NCBI GenBank assembly: GCA_003956705.1
Contig: QZCP01000335.1
Coordinates: 232,275-296,274 of the forward strand
Length of the DNA: 64,000 nucleotides
Source of the DNA: Brevipalpus yothersi
Taxonomy: Eukaryota > Arthropoda > Arachnida > Trombidiformes > Tenuipalpidae
Direction: 5' to 3'
Part shown: in pieces, positions 45,901 through 59,905 of the stretch
Layout of the letters: every line of letters starts with the position of its first letter
Numbering within the stretch: the stretch's first letter is position 1
The notes under the pieces: model-generated
What the model was told of the DNA's origin: nothing
Database searches by the model: none
The model's input: only the letters and a program-made list of their open reading frames with translations
Translations under genes and position numbers: made by a program

Positions 45901-46140
45901 TTATGCGTAAAAAATTCATTGTGTGCATCATGTGAAGAGTGAGAGAGAGAGGAGAGGAAGAGTGAAACATAACGGTAAATCTACTTGGACCATATAATCC
46001 AATCTGAGTCACCCTTGTTGGCTTAATCTCAAATCCGATTTATCTGAGAAAATTTGGGCTGTCATGAAAAATTTTCTATACGCCACAAAATGCACACAAT
46101 TTATAGATATGATCATGATCATGATGAATTTGAAACGAAG

Positions 46141-46189
<49 letters not shown>

Positions 46190-48453
46190 GGAAAACTGTG
46201 TGTATACTTCTGAATCTAGGACCCTTAAAATAATGTTAATACTTATGGTAACATTCTGGTTTCCCAGACCCACTCAATATATTTATATATCTTCTCTTTC
46301 CCCTCAAAACACGTGGAGGACCCACGAATTTAGGTCACCAGTGAGAAAAAAATGTCTGTGAGCAAAAAATATCTATCTATTCCCAGAGAGTAGGTAAAAA
46401 CTATGGACTCCAAGGAATGAGGAAAGCAATGGTTACTTTGAATATTTTTCTGCACAAGATATACACACACTTTGAAGGAAAACGTTTTTTCTTCTCTCTT
46501 CCAAATACACTTCTTTTCCCAGTTCACTATGTTTTTCCAATGTTTCCGGAAATGTTGACAAAATTCATCTTCTCAATAAGTTTCTCTCTAAGCGGGAAGA
46601 AAAAACGTTTCATTCAAAAGTCAGGAAGAAGAGCCAAAAGATATGGAAAACGATATACACTCATGGACACATACACACTTATCATTGGCATTTGTGAGCA
46701 ACTTTATTCTTTCTCTCTCCCGTTATCATCTTCACCCAATCATTATTCGATCAGTCCATATGAACTGATGAGTATACGCACACACTCTTATACACAGTAT
46801 GGAAGAGATTCAAACTGTTGCTCAGGTTAATGGAATCTGAATGAATAAAACTGAAAAAGAGTGACTGATTGAGTCGAAAGTTTTCTCTCTCTTTCTCTCT
46901 TTCTCTCTCCTGATTTGCGTAGGAGAGAAAGTGAAGAGGATGCAGGAAGATGACAAGAGAAGTAGGAGAGAAAAAGTAGAAGAAAAAAAATCATTTGATC
47001 CAAGAAGCATGAAAGTGATGGAGATGGGAAGAGTAAGTGATTGAATGAAGATCAAATTCGTAGAAAAGGAAGAGAGAGCTAGATAGATGGATAGAAACAT
47101 GACATTTGATGAGCTGTATGGATGATGGCTAATTTTAGTTGAAAAGTGAGAGCAAATTTGATGCATCAATTTATCTTTTTGCACTGTTGCCAAGTAGGAG
47201 AAGAGAAAGAGGAAGAGAGAGAGAGAGAGATGCAAAAAAGAATAAATCTTTCTTACCGATATATTCATAAGTGAATACAATTTGTTTCCCTTAATTATTC
47301 TTCGGATTAGCATGAATGAGAAGAAAATTCTCTTGATTATGGTGGGAATTGAATTTTTTCGTTATTCTTATGTACCTTTCTGGAATCATGTTGAATATTT
47401 CACTTTCACACTACTTTGAGTGGTATGATTAATTAAATTTTCAAGATCTTAGTCTATTTATTGTGCATATCAATCTTTTTATCCTCTTTCTCGCTTCTTC
47501 CTTGAGATTCATCGGCGAACATTATCGCCATCAACAGCATGAGATGTTATTCGGAAAAGAAAATGTTTTCCAAATCTAATACCATAATCATCCAACCACG
47601 TTCAGGGAAACAGTGTCGCCATTTCATTCACACACAAACTGAGTGCATGATAATTCATGATAATATTGTCCATGTGAGGAAGATGATGAAAATGTGAGAA
47701 GAAAAGTGAAAATCAAAAGTGACTCGGGAGGAAGGAAGAAAGAGAAAGAGACCACAAAACAGTTATAAATATGATTTGAATGATAATTTACATAAACTTA
47801 GTGAGTGAATTAAGACAAATCATCAATCAACTGACTGTGAGTTTGTGCATTGCTGTCTTCTCTTCTTTTCTCTGAATCATTTGTGGAAATGATGATACCC
47901 GGAAGAAGAACAAGAAGAAGATGCAGATGATGATGGTGAGAAAGAGGAGGAGGAGGATAATCTCAAACCACTGGATAAATCCCGGTGAATTGAACAAACA
48001 TCCAGGAAAACAAATATGCAAATGAGCAAAATATTTCAGCACACTTTGCACTCAAATGGATTGATACCACTAATTGAGTTTGCATTACAAGCTCTTTTTT
48101 TGTACAACTCAACTACGCGTTTATGCACCCATCAATTATGCGTGTATACACACAAATATTCCAATAAATATATTGAACATTGAAGTATTGAAATGAAGTA
48201 AACTAAACATCTAATCATTTCTCTCTCTCGCTTTCTCGATTGATTCCAGCTATTATACAATGAATTTTATCCAAGAACTTTTCCATTCAAATTTTATGCA
48301 ATATAATCTGTTATGAATGTTGAGATGAGATTTTTGCGTGTACCAATATTATATTGTTGATACATTTGCGTGATTAGATACAAAGGAAATAAAAGGAAAA
48401 AAAGCAATTGAAGTCAAGTCCGTAGGATTTTCATCCAGGATGCAAATGGATGA

Positions 48454-48525
<72 letters not shown>

Positions 48526-49860
48526 ATTTGAATGATGAAACTGAGGAGAAACAAATCATGAAGGAGTGGAATTTGAAAGGGAAAAGACGAACTAATAAAG
48601 CAAAGTTCGTGGCCTGCTTAATTTTTCTGAGATGCTGCAAGGCAGTAAGAAGGATGTAAAACATAATGATAATTACGAGAGAGAGATAGTGAGGAAGAAA
48701 GGATCATCATCATCTTTTCCATCTCCATCAGATCCGTCATGTTGATTGAAAAGTTCCTGAGGAAAGCGCATTGCATATTGAGAATAATGGCTCACAGTCC
48801 TTTGTACATGTATAACGGTAAACCTTCAAATTGATTCAAACCATGATACAGTAATCATAAGTGTTACTTTGAATGATGCCCAAAAGAAAATTTCAACCAT
48901 TCAATGAGTTTGCATATCATTTGATCTGCACATTTGCTGCCTTTGGCCCTGATTGCCAAAATATGTATCACATTGTCCATCCATGCTGGAATGTTTCCCT
49001 TACCCAAACACACACACTGTGTTCATCATTCCACAGAGCGAGGACAAGCTGTTTATCATTCATCACTTTTTCTTCTTTTCTCATCATCACAACTATAACA
49101 TGCTTCCACACAAAGGCTGAAGGATAGAAGGGAAGGGAAAAGAATTTTGCTCATAATTAACCTAAATTGAGCTAAAATAATCTTATATTCCCACTAAATG
49201 AATTGCATCAGAAGAGAAAAGAATGCGAGCAAGATAGAAGCTTTTCCTCTCACCACATTTCGCTTTCAATTCTATTCTCTTCTTCGCTCCCTTACATCAT
49301 CATCTAGCATCCCAGGACCGAAAAGTATGCAGGTTTTCATAGTCAGGCCTCCATGGTGATGATAACACAGGATGAAGTATGCAACAAGTGATGATGATTA
49401 TGTTGCAAAAACGTAAATTCTTTATATCATGCAACTTTCTTCTCTCTCTTCTCTATCATGTACTTCTGGGCACAGCCTTGTTTTAATGGTCCAGCTTGTT
49501 TCTTTTTTTTCTCTTCTCTCTCTTTCACATCATCATGCAAGAGAGAAAGAGAGAGAGAGAGAGACGATTATGATTCTTGAAGATGTCCGAAAGTCAAGTT
49601 CATTGATCTGTGTATGAGTAAGATGTTGATGAGCTGAAACTGAAAAATTGGGTCAAGTTCAGCAAAACGTTCAGGATCAAGAGCATAGGATCAATGATCT
49701 TTCCTTCTTCTTCAATTCTTTATCAGTGCCCCCCCAACTCTCCCCTTTGCACACTCACTTCACCTTTCTCTCTCCCTCTCCCTCTTTTATCATCATCATT
49801 TTCTTCATTCTGATTCCCCTTATAACCCACTCTCTTCCATGATTGACTCTCCCTCTTTCT

Positions 49861-49904
<44 letters not shown>

Positions 49905-50179
49905 ATCTTCTCTTTTCTCTCTTCATCAAATGTGGTGGCTACTGCGGAGGCAAACATAGCATCTTCTTCTTCCCTGAAGGATGGAGAAGAGGAGTAAAAA
50001 GAGAGATGAATAATAAGAATCATGTATTTCTACTCTCTCATCTTCCTGATGCATTCTTCTTTTTCTTTCGCTCTCTCCCTCTCTCTTCCACACACAAACA
50101 AACACCACAGGCTGCATCTTTATCATCATCAAACCTATTATTTTTCCATCCATCTTCATCTTATATTCATCTCTCTCCC

Positions 50180-50234
<55 letters not shown>

Positions 50235-51709
50235 ACACACACACACACAATGAACCTCCCCCATCATTGATGATAAACTGGTCAGTATTTACTTTTCCCT
50301 TAATATATATTCATTTACCATCTTGAGGTCATGCATCGAAATCGAAGTTCTGAAATGTTCTGTCTCTCTATCTTTCATGCTCCGAGATGAGACCCCTGGG
50401 CCTTGTGAGTAGAGCATCGCTCGATGGTGGATGATAAACTAAACAAAAGTTGAGACGATATGAGAACATGATGAGAGACTGATGATAGACAATGATATTA
50501 ATAATCAGATCGACGGTATCAAGTGGTGATAGGAAGTGGAGGAGGAGGTCAAAGAGTAATGATGAAGGTGAATAGTATGCTCTTGAAATGTGTCTCTCTA
50601 GATGAGTGTATATACATGTATGCATATTATCACTCTTCCTGTCTGTGAGCAGTGTATGTTGCTGATCAAAAGAAGCTGTAGTGTGATGATGATGGTAGAA
50701 GCTGAACATTGATCATCCAGAAATGAGGAAATAAAATGATAACTGGTTAGTTGAATGAGCTAATATTTAGATAAACATTCATTATGAACACTCTTTGATA
50801 GTCAATCACTATCATCAAAGATTTTCATTTCTTTTTTCATCAGCATCTCTCTCTCTCTTTCCCCATCTACCTGGAATTCTTACATCCAATTGAGATAGTG
50901 GATGAAATTTTTGTCCATCATAATTGGAATAATAATTATATCAACTCATGACCAGCAATCGCTAATGGTGTTCTCTATCACTACAAAGTAAAGGGTTAAA
51001 AGAGAAGAGAGAGAGAGGTAGATGAATAAGATGAATATAAAAAAGTGAATCAGATCTTCTTCTCCAGAATATATATTCTTTCTCTCTCCATTCACCATGT
51101 CCACACACTATTATATGAACCTTTCATTTATCATGAAGAGAAAGAGAGAGAAAGAAAAAAAAGTGAGATCATTTCTTAGTGTGTGAGAGAAAATGCATTG
51201 TGAGAAGATGTAGTGTGTGTAGCAATTTACTTCCGTAAATTTCAATGATGCAAAGTAAAAAAAATTTTCCTCTCATTTATATACATATAATTTATAATGA
51301 ACATCTCCTCCAACAATACAAAGCAATACACATACAATTTATCATCATGAAACGCCACCACCTCGGATGCCCTAAAAGGTACATATTTTGGGTGACCTTT
51401 TCAACCTTGAAAATTTGAATCTTGATGTACTTTTATGGACACATATCATCAAGATATCACCTTTTTTATGGACATGATTCGAAAGGAAGATAGTATTCGA
51501 GAGAGAAAGAGAGGAAGAAAAGACGATTCAAAGCGATTTATAAAAGATATTCCTTGAATACCGTGAATATCTGAACCATAATTTCATGCTAATCAAGTAT
51601 CAAATATCCACCCTGAAAATCGGTATGGAAATTGAAGGACCCAAATGAAGTAACATTGATAAAGCCGAAAGTTAAAGATGCTGAAAGGATTGACCGCAAA
51701 TTTGAAAAT

Positions 51710-51744
<35 letters not shown>

Positions 51745-52269
51745 GTGCTGAATTTGAAAATTCACTTAAATACAGATACATGAAATCAGGCCGAACTTTT
51801 TGAGTATCTAAATATATTGGAATACACATTCTATTGCAAGTAATTAGTTGACACAAGAGATAATCAGCAACACAATCTGCATGTAGACAAGCTTGCAATC
51901 TAGTTACTGATGGAAAGAAAGGGAGAGAAAGGAACCTTAATTTTCATGACAAACTTTTAAATGAACACACACACTCATATATTTACAATTTTTTGCATAG
52001 AAATTGTTTATTTTGCACCTGAATTCAAATGAATTAATTTCACTTCTGCAAGGCGAATTCTTTATCTATCTTCATGCAAAAGAGGCATACACAGTCGATT
52101 TAAATCGAAATCAGAAGCAGAAAAAAAAGTTCTGATTTCATCGTGAGGGTCCAGGTAAATGGAAGAAAGAGAAAAAGAATCACTTTGTATAAGATGCTTC
52201 CAGTCATCGTATGCATACTAAATATCAACTTAATATCATCATGTGCTAATGAAATGACATGTTTTTGGT

Positions 52270-52328
<59 letters not shown>

Positions 52329-52963
52329 AAATAGTTTTGGGAACATTTTCGGCATCCTTTTCATGATGTAAGCCAAGCGAGAGTAGAGAAAGTTTGTTTA
52401 AAGTTAAATCAAATACAGCCACCAAAAAAAGGGGTTAAGATATAGCTTAGCCTTGATTTCTTATTTTGGCGGGAAGAAGATAAAACAAAATAGCATCTTC
52501 ATCTTCTCCAGTCCGCTACAGTACGGTAAAGGTCATTGCAAATGGAAAAGCAATTGATCACTTTCTGATTGTTAATTTGTCGGAGGCTGATAGAGCGTGC
52601 AAAATGATCAAAAAACATGAGATAAAGGCAAAGAGGGAGAGAGAGAGAGAGAAAGAAGAGGAACCCTTTCGGAAAAAAAGAGGAGTGAAACTATTTCGTG
52701 ATCTTGACCGTTTCCATTTGCTCTCCCTCTCTCTCTCTCTCTCATCATTTAAGTGAATTAAACGGCCAAAAAGCCATGATATGACATGATATGATATGAT
52801 GGAACAAATGTGTGTATATATATATATTTATATTCATGTGTATGTATGTATTCTTCATCAGGCGAGAAAGTAAGGTAAACATGTTGGGCAGGCCATTTTT
52901 AGAATGTTAAATCGAGAATATAAAAAAAATTCCGGATTCTGGCTTGTCCATTAATGGTTAAGG

Positions 52964-53017
<54 letters not shown>

Positions 53018-56000
53018 AAACTATGCAGATTGGAATCTGTTCAAGATAACAGGGTGAGAGAGTATAATGATGATCGAGAAAAATTTTTCGGGTCCAGATT
53101 ATTTTCTCTCGCTCAGGTATGTGTGTGTGAGAGAGAGAGAAGAAAGCGAAAATGTATATTCGAGTTCATAACATTCTTTCCATACTTTGACCGCATCCAG
53201 TACACACTTAGATCATGGCCACACACATTCACTCTCATTTAAGGCTTATGAATTGAATCAATTATCATCCTGATTTGCCAATCAAATAGGTGAGCAATTC
53301 AGGTGAAAACAGTAATCAACGTTTTCGATTTCAATTTTATCTCTCGTCCTCTCCCTTATATATTATTTTGGGGTTATTATTTTCTCATGTGAGAGAGAGA
53401 GAAGAAGAGGAAGATCTTTTCACTTGGGAGTGAGGAGAGAAAAAAGGCCAACACATGAACATCATTATTGTACATGTGTACTGGCAGCATCCCGAAAATA
53501 AAATACACTTTCGAATTGAGAAGAAGATGATGAAGAAAAAGAAGAAACGGCTAATTGTTGAGGACTTTCGATTCGCACCATTATTTTGGAAGGAGAAGAT
53601 GAATATACAAGGAAAACTTTTGAAATGAATAGATAAAAGAGAACATAGATAATTCTTGTGAGATGCAGGGATGAGAGAAAAAGAGGAAAGTAGTAGAAAA
53701 GATTTCATGGAGAAATGGAAAAAAGAGAGATGATGAACACCGATGTTTATATAACTGTGAAAAGAGTATCTGATTACTAAGAACTTTCGCCTCACATCCA
53801 TCATGATCTCAAAAGAGAGAAAACTTCTAGAGAAAAGAATCTTCTTCCTCTTCATTCTAGCCCGGTGGCTGTGTTCTGATTCTTTAGTTTCTCTCTCTAT
53901 CTCTCTCTCTCTCTCTCTTGTTTCCGAAACAAGTTCTTCAGTAACCTATGGTTAAATACCATGTTTACAACCAAATTTGGCTCAAGAATTTGGAGCATTT
54001 GCTCTACCAGAAGATTATTGCTTTCACTTTGGATGTGGGTACTTAACTAGAGGGTCTCCGGAGATAGAGAGAAGAATATTCACATAGGATGTAGAACATG
54101 GATCTCAAGTATCCAGAGAATCATTGAGTATAAAATATTTGAAAGAAACATTGAAGCCATCCGGAATTTGGGAGATTTTCATCATTTGTCATTTTCTCAT
54201 CTTTTTTATCAACTTTCCAGAAGATATCTTCTTCCGGTTGGTGAACATTGCTCAAAGATTGTGTGTGCAGAGGTAGTAAAATGTGAGATCTAAGTTTTTT
54301 TTCATCCCGGAACTTCCAAAAATTACGTATGTGTATACACTCGGGGGATGAATGAAATCATTGAATTAAAGCTTCTTCGCATGAACTCAAACAGACCATC
54401 TACAACACTAAGAATGTGATTCAATGAGATAGACTGATTTAGTAGCTTAATTCAATCATCTATTTGATTATTTTATCAATCATCGTTGATCAACTATCGG
54501 TGAAAAAAAAGAAGAGCGTGAGAAAATAGAGTACATATATACACTTGATTCATCGGCCATTCATGATAGTATAGTGAAAAGATTTTAATCCAATTGACCA
54601 GCATTGAGTGATCAGTGATCAAATATTCAACTACTATTACTATCAACTGTGTTATGTGTGTGTATGTGTTTGATCGGATTAAGGTGAAAAAAGATGAGCT
54701 CAATAGTTGCTTCAATAGGATGATGAGAAAAAAAGGTTATCTCAATAAATAGGCTTTTGATCGATTTGATAATGAATTCAATCCAAAAATATAACTTTTA
54801 CCTCTCTCTCATCGATCTCAAAGTCTATTAGCCTACAAGTTTGAATTAGAAAGTTTCCGAAAATTTAGATCCTCCAGAGTAGACATATTCTAATGATAGA
54901 TAGAACTTTCGACTATCTTCATGATTCAGTCGGCATTGAGTTCATATCAATCGAAACTGTTGTCTGTATGCATCATCAAATGATGAGCGGAAATGGATTC
55001 CGATAAACATGGACATGATGCATTGTTTCCACAAAACATGGAGGAATGCAAATTATGGAATTAAACTTTCTCAAAATAATATTCTGACTTCTGTCTAGTT
55101 TGTGCATGGAGGACACTGAAAATACATTGAAAACTTCCAACCAATTTCCTTGAAATTCGAAAATCTTTTGATTACTCTAGCAATTTTTGTTTATTTGATC
55201 TTTTCTCTTTCAGTCTGAGCTTTTGTAATCATTCGATAAAGATTACTGTTCAGGATAATAGGCTTACGATTGAGCTGGTTTAAGAGATAGGAATGTCTAA
55301 AATTTTTGGGGAAAGTTGGACTGAATAAATCCGTATTTATGTGAAGCATTTCCGCTCCATTCAACTTCATGATTACGATCGCTTGTGAAAAGTTCGGATA
55401 GCTAGTTATTTCGATAAGATAAGAAAAATTCATTGAGCAAACTACTGTATCTGATTCGGATGGAAAATACAGCGAATATCATTCCCAGAAGAGACAGAAG
55501 AAATGTTCTCTTGTTAATTTGAATCGATCAACCTGATTGCAAATCAATTGATTAAAATTATTAATATACCCCAAATATAATGTACACAGTATTACTACCT
55601 GACCAGCTGATTATCCTTTCACACTTACATGAATATCCAATATTCAATCTATCTATGAATTTTAAATGAACACATATTGTAATTAGCAATCAAAAATGGC
55701 CATTCAAAATGCGGCCACATTGTGTTCACCATTTAATTCTAGGGTTTGGCATATTCTTTTATCCAAACCAAATTTTTTTCAATCAATCTAACCCATCATA
55801 ACAACTTCAAAGGCCTCTGGCAACAGACATTTTTGAGGTAGAAAAAAAATGATCGGAAATGAAAGTGGAAGTTATAATATAATATTAACCTCCTTGCATA
55901 CATAACTAGATGTAAATTATTATTAATCGAAAGCAAAAAGGAAGAGGATAAAAATTTTCCCCTGTAATTTGAAGATTATATTTGAATACCCGTTCAGCTA

Positions 56001-57459
56001 CTTTTTCAGCAGTTCCTTCTCAAATTGTTAACTAACCCACTAAAATTTGAATATTTTCATCATGACTTTCTCTCTCTACCATGACAATGGACATGTGGAC
56101 CCAACTATGGCCTCTCAACCTCAGAGGCATGTGAAAATTTTAGGCCAAAAAATTTTCGTTAGGGAGGAGATTTGAAATTCTCAAGTGATGTAAAATGAAT
56201 TGAACTTCCACACGGTAAGAGGCCAGTACCATTGGAATATTCTTTACCACCACTAGCTGTGTTCCCTTTTCGACTATAAAATGATCTACTAGTTGGGCTC
56301 ACAGAATTTTACTTTCCACGAAATTGGGCCTCTATCTCTCTCTGAAACTTAATTGACTGACTGACAACAATAATAACAACAGTAAATGAAGAACACAGTA
56401 CAATATATAGCAACGGAAAGATGAGGCCTTAGAACTCATGCAACCGTAACCCAGGCCAAACCGCTGGTTGGTGGCTGGTGTTGATGGTGGTCTCTCTTTT
56501 TCTCTTTCTTTCTCTCATTCTTTTTGCCTCTCTTGATGAGCTTATAGAGAGAGAGAGAGCTTGATGAGGCTATACTTGGCTAAAGCCGTTAAATGATCCA
56601 TTGTTTTAGGGAAAGAGAAAGAGAAAAGAAAGAGAAGGCCTCAAAGCGCGCCAACAACAGGCCCAGAATAGAGCGGGAAAGTTAAGAATGCCAGGAAGAA
56701 GAAGATGAGAGAGAGGATGAAAGAAGAAGAAAATGATAGTTAGTGAGGCTAAGATAATCTCTCCGGAAAAATGGAAAGATATTGTCAATGTAAAACGATG
56801 GTCAACGAAGATATATATGCATAGTGTGAGAGTGTGAATTCTTTATTAGTTAATTTTTTTGGCAGAAATTTTCTTCTTTTTGCTGCTTAGATATGATTAA
56901 TTAGAAAGTTCACAGGACAGTATCTTGAATATGCATTCAACTTTAGAAATCAACTAAAGAACTTTCGAAATTGCCTTTGAAATATCATTCCCCACTTAGA
57001 GAACATAGGCTAGAGAATATTTTCGACTGATAGGCCTCTTCAAGATATACTCAATCCTTTGAGGCGATCATAAATGCCAAGTTTACTGTATTTGGATAAA
57101 TGTAATGATCATGATGCGATTCAAGCATGAAGCCACAAGCCGTTACACTTAATTTGTCTCAATTTTGAGCAATCAACGCCGTAAAAAGACCTTGATACCT
57201 CAAAAACGATTTGAATGATTGTTTATGGTTTATCAAGAGCATTCATCTTAACTGTGATTGCCTGTTATCCTTATTAGCTAAATCATTCGAAATTGGAATT
57301 TGTAAGAAATAGGAGTATTTGAGAACATCTGAATATCGTCTAGTAGAATTTTTTAGTTTGAAAATTTTGCGTTCCAGAAGTCAATGCTCTTCGATATGAT
57401 GAAATTGTCTATTTCGGAAAAATAATTGAGAAAATGATCAAAGTAGATCAGAGATAGAG

Positions 57460-57490
<31 letters not shown>

Positions 57491-59642
57491 GANTAAAGAT
57501 GTGAATATTTTAAGATATCTTAAAATGCCCTGATTTAGATTTTTCTCTAATATATCGACATCTTGGTGTATTAAGATGATCATCTTTCTCAGTCTCACTA
57601 CCTATCAATTTGAATATTCATATATATTCTCATCATACCCTGGATTCCGGATTGTTCATTCTTATTACTTGGACATGAGAATAAGGTGATATAAGCACTA
57701 CATTACTATCATTTATCCATCCATCCACGTTGGCCAGCTAGTCTAATGATCATTATCAAATGGTTGGGCTTCAAGTGTGTATATATATGTGTGTGTGTGA
57801 AAACATGAATATTAGGCATGATTCGTGCATATCATTAGTGTGTTAGCATGGGCACGACATATTGGAAGTCTAAATGGTGACATGAACTATGAATAGATTA
57901 GAATACGTATGCATGAACATGTATATGTGTGGATGTGGAAGTTTCGAAAAGAGATGATAATGTTGATGATGATAAAAATCAAGCATTTTTCGGAAATTCT
58001 AGAACAGACAATTGAAATCCTACACACTTACAAATGTACACGTGTATGTGCTGAATGATTCGACGATATATTTTTATTTTTATTTAAGCATTCTACTATT
58101 CATTCCAAATGATGAACACAAATTGTGCAATCTTTCGACACAAATACAAGCCTTTCCTTTTGTTCACGGAATGAATTTTACATATTGTGAACTTACTTTC
58201 ATGATATGCAATCGGAATTCATTAAAACAATGTATGTAACTCATCTGAATATCATAGAATAACTTTCTTTCACTTCCATATCTTCACCTTCATTTTCAAT
58301 CTTTCTACTTTGGAAATATTCTTCCCCAGAGACACAGTTAATTAATCTGATCAACAGGATAGACATGGTATCCTTATTAATTTTTGTACACTATATTCGA
58401 AAACCTGGAAGGCATTCGAAAATTTTAGCCTCATAAAACCACATCTTAACCCAACCCTATCTCACTCTCTCTCTCTCCATCATCCAACCGGAAGGATTAT
58501 CTGATTATCTGATTAATCAGCATGAAGAAAGAAAATTATATATTCTAACTTCCCGCTGATAAACGTAGTTGAAAAATCATTTTTTCCAGCATATCATCGT
58601 ATTCGCAAAATTATAATCAAAAATCATTTTTCGAGAGTAATCTCGAAAATAAAAATTGCAATTATCATCATCAATGAATATGGGTGTTATGTTTACGCAA
58701 TACGCTAATAATATGCATATTTTGCTCTCACTTTCACATCATTTTATTGAAGAAACTTTTTTCTTCACATCATCGTCTTACACACACACACTGGCCACTA
58801 CCTTTTTTTGATACTAATTTTATTTCTCTCAATTCGAACAAATTATACACTTCATCTTTTATCTCCTCTCTCTTTCTCACTCTTCATATCTTCTCACCAC
58901 ATAATCTTGATATAAAATCAATTTATCAAAAATTCTGGGCACCTTTCGAACATCAACCCTGTGTATGTGTGTGTGTATATAGCAGCATTTTTTTCCACAA
59001 ACTGAACCAGCTCATATATTCAGCCTGATATGTGTGCTTTTTTCTTGGGAAAACTAATAGAAACTTTAAAACATACAATTTAAAGTGTGTGTATATATCT
59101 TTCTTGGGGAAAATTGTTTAAAAATATCAATAGCAATTAGCGATTCTGGTCAGTCAGTCAAATGAGTGATTTGTTTTTGGTACCATAAAGTTGAGCAAAA
59201 GGTAATAAATCATTCAGTAATGTGTGTTGTGTCCAGCAATAGAGTAACTATTTTGATCAATCAGTATTTTGACAAATTTTCGTTACAATCACAAGTCTTG
59301 AAAAGAATATAGAGTGCTATACCGTTATAAAATGAAAGAAACATTGATCGAGAGACTTACCATGTAATTTGGATGATATTAATGAGTTCATTGATATGCC
59401 AAGATCACTCTGTCTTGTGATCAAGTTGAGGGAGAGGTCAAGTGGATCCAAGTCATCATATGAGCCGGAATTTAAATCATGCTCATCTGATAGATCAGAA
59501 AATTGATCTCCAATCACCATGGATGTTGGTGATGCAAGTGGAGTGGATGAAGTTCGTATTCTTGTCAAGCTTAAAGTGCTGGAATCTTCCATTGGAATAT
59601 CATTGATTAGGACACTTTTTGTGCGCTTGTTCAGGTGCATAT
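29831..59642 (-). CDS. PLEKHG: PLEKHG1/2/3-type Rho guanine nucleotide exchange factor (DH-PH)
   Basis: Eight minus-strand coding exons join in phase: 59642-59361, 36966-36503, 33293-33049, 32884-32734, 32568-32407, 32243-32088 and 31678-29831, with GT-AG sites throughout; that is seven exons certain here, plus at least one upstream exon implied by the acceptor only 2 nt before the ATG at 59640. The reading gives about 1101 aa. The DH domain runs from ERVIMEIVETERTYVQDLHEII through FVNQSKGFDVYTQYCTNYPR, FRERQLHLNHSLPLGSYLL, KPVQRILKYHLLLQ and MKRKHEHAVRVQEIQSLL. The PH domain begins DLTTYGELVSEASFRMLG and ends near REWCLHLKRLMMD. These motifs are typical of PLEKHG1-3, activators of Rac/Cdc42/Rho that shape actin. 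The N-terminal part has Asn- and His-rich tracts; the tail is Ser-rich with DSGIGS and a repeated SSGSSELSM. Confidence 0.9.
33294..36502 (-). other. RhoGEF intron, 3.2 kb
   Basis: Intron between the exon ending HEIIE and the exon starting GYLIYF. It carries (TG)n at about 33467-33492 and 34950-34972, (CA)n at 35437-35464, and many short GA/CT runs. I see no exon or gene in it. Confidence 0.75.
35437..35464 (+). repeat. (CA)n microsatellite
   Basis: Uninterrupted CA dinucleotides inside the 3.2-kb RhoGEF intron. Confidence 0.95.
36963..36968 (-). other. Tandem NAGNAG splice acceptor of the RhoGEF second coding exon
   Basis: On the minus strand the acceptor reads CAGCAG before ATGGAGG. Either AG gives the same downstream phase and differs by one codon at the junction (Ala-Asp or Asp). 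Such acceptors often yield both forms. Confidence 0.55.
37606..37657 (+). repeat. (GA)n microsatellite
   Basis: About 26 GA units near the 5' splice-proximal third of exon-side sequence in the giant intron. Confidence 0.95.
39291..39350 (+). repeat. (CT)n microsatellite
   Basis: About 30 uninterrupted CT units, opposite in orientation to the array at 37606. Confidence 0.95.
40333..40394 (+). repeat. (GA)n microsatellite
   Basis: About 31 GA units, 1 kb from the CT array at 39291 and complementary to it. Confidence 0.95.
41731..41766 (+). repeat. (CT)n microsatellite
   Basis: About 18 CT units. Confidence 0.9.
42659..42683 (+). repeat. (CA)n microsatellite
   Basis: About 12 CA units, shortly before a long CT array. 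Confidence 0.95.
42856..42908 (+). repeat. (CT)n microsatellite
   Basis: About 26 CT units. Confidence 0.95.
46143..46186 (+). repeat. (CT)n microsatellite
   Basis: About 22 CT units. Confidence 0.95.
48456..48521 (+). repeat. (GA)n microsatellite
   Basis: About 33 GA units, among the longest arrays in the giant intron. Confidence 0.95.
50179..50230 (+). repeat. (CT)n microsatellite followed by (CA)n
   Basis: About 25 CT units followed by a short CA run at 50235-50250. Confidence 0.95.
51712..51741 (+). repeat. (GA)n microsatellite
   Basis: About 15 GA units. Confidence 0.9.
52273..52325 (+). repeat. (GA)n microsatellite
   Basis: About 27 GA units. Confidence 0.95.
52970..53014 (+). repeat. 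(GA)n microsatellite
   Basis: About 22 GA units. Confidence 0.95.
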
Positions 59643-59842
59643 CTGATAGAGAATGAGAAGAAGAGGAAGAAGATCAAAAATGAGGAAAAGGGTTAGCATG
59701 ATGATAATGATAATCGAGTTGTATACGGAAGAGCAACAGGAACATGAAGTGAGAGTGCAAGAATGTGGATGATATGATGTGAAAAAGAGAAATAAGATGA
59801 GAGAGTGAGCATCATGATGAAAGTGATTGATGCGGAGACAGA

Positions 59843-59846
<4 letters not shown>

Positions 59847-59901
<55 letters not shown>
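59847..59901 (+). repeat. (GA)n microsatellite
   Basis: About 27 GA units just upstream of the first recognised RhoGEF coding exon. Confidence 0.95.

Positions 59902-59905
<4 letters not shown>

Larger units (their letters stand above)
36967..59360 (-). other. Giant RhoGEF intron, 22.4 kb
   Basis: A single intron joins the N-terminal exon (ending SSKLH, phase 1) to the exon starting with DGGKKSYLAS. It has no convincing exon on either strand: open frames inside are low-complexity products of GA, CT, CA or TCA repeats. It holds at least a dozen (GA)n or (CT)n arrays of 30-65 nt in both orientations, (CA)n and (TG)n runs, and an undetermined base at 57493. Confidence 0.75.
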
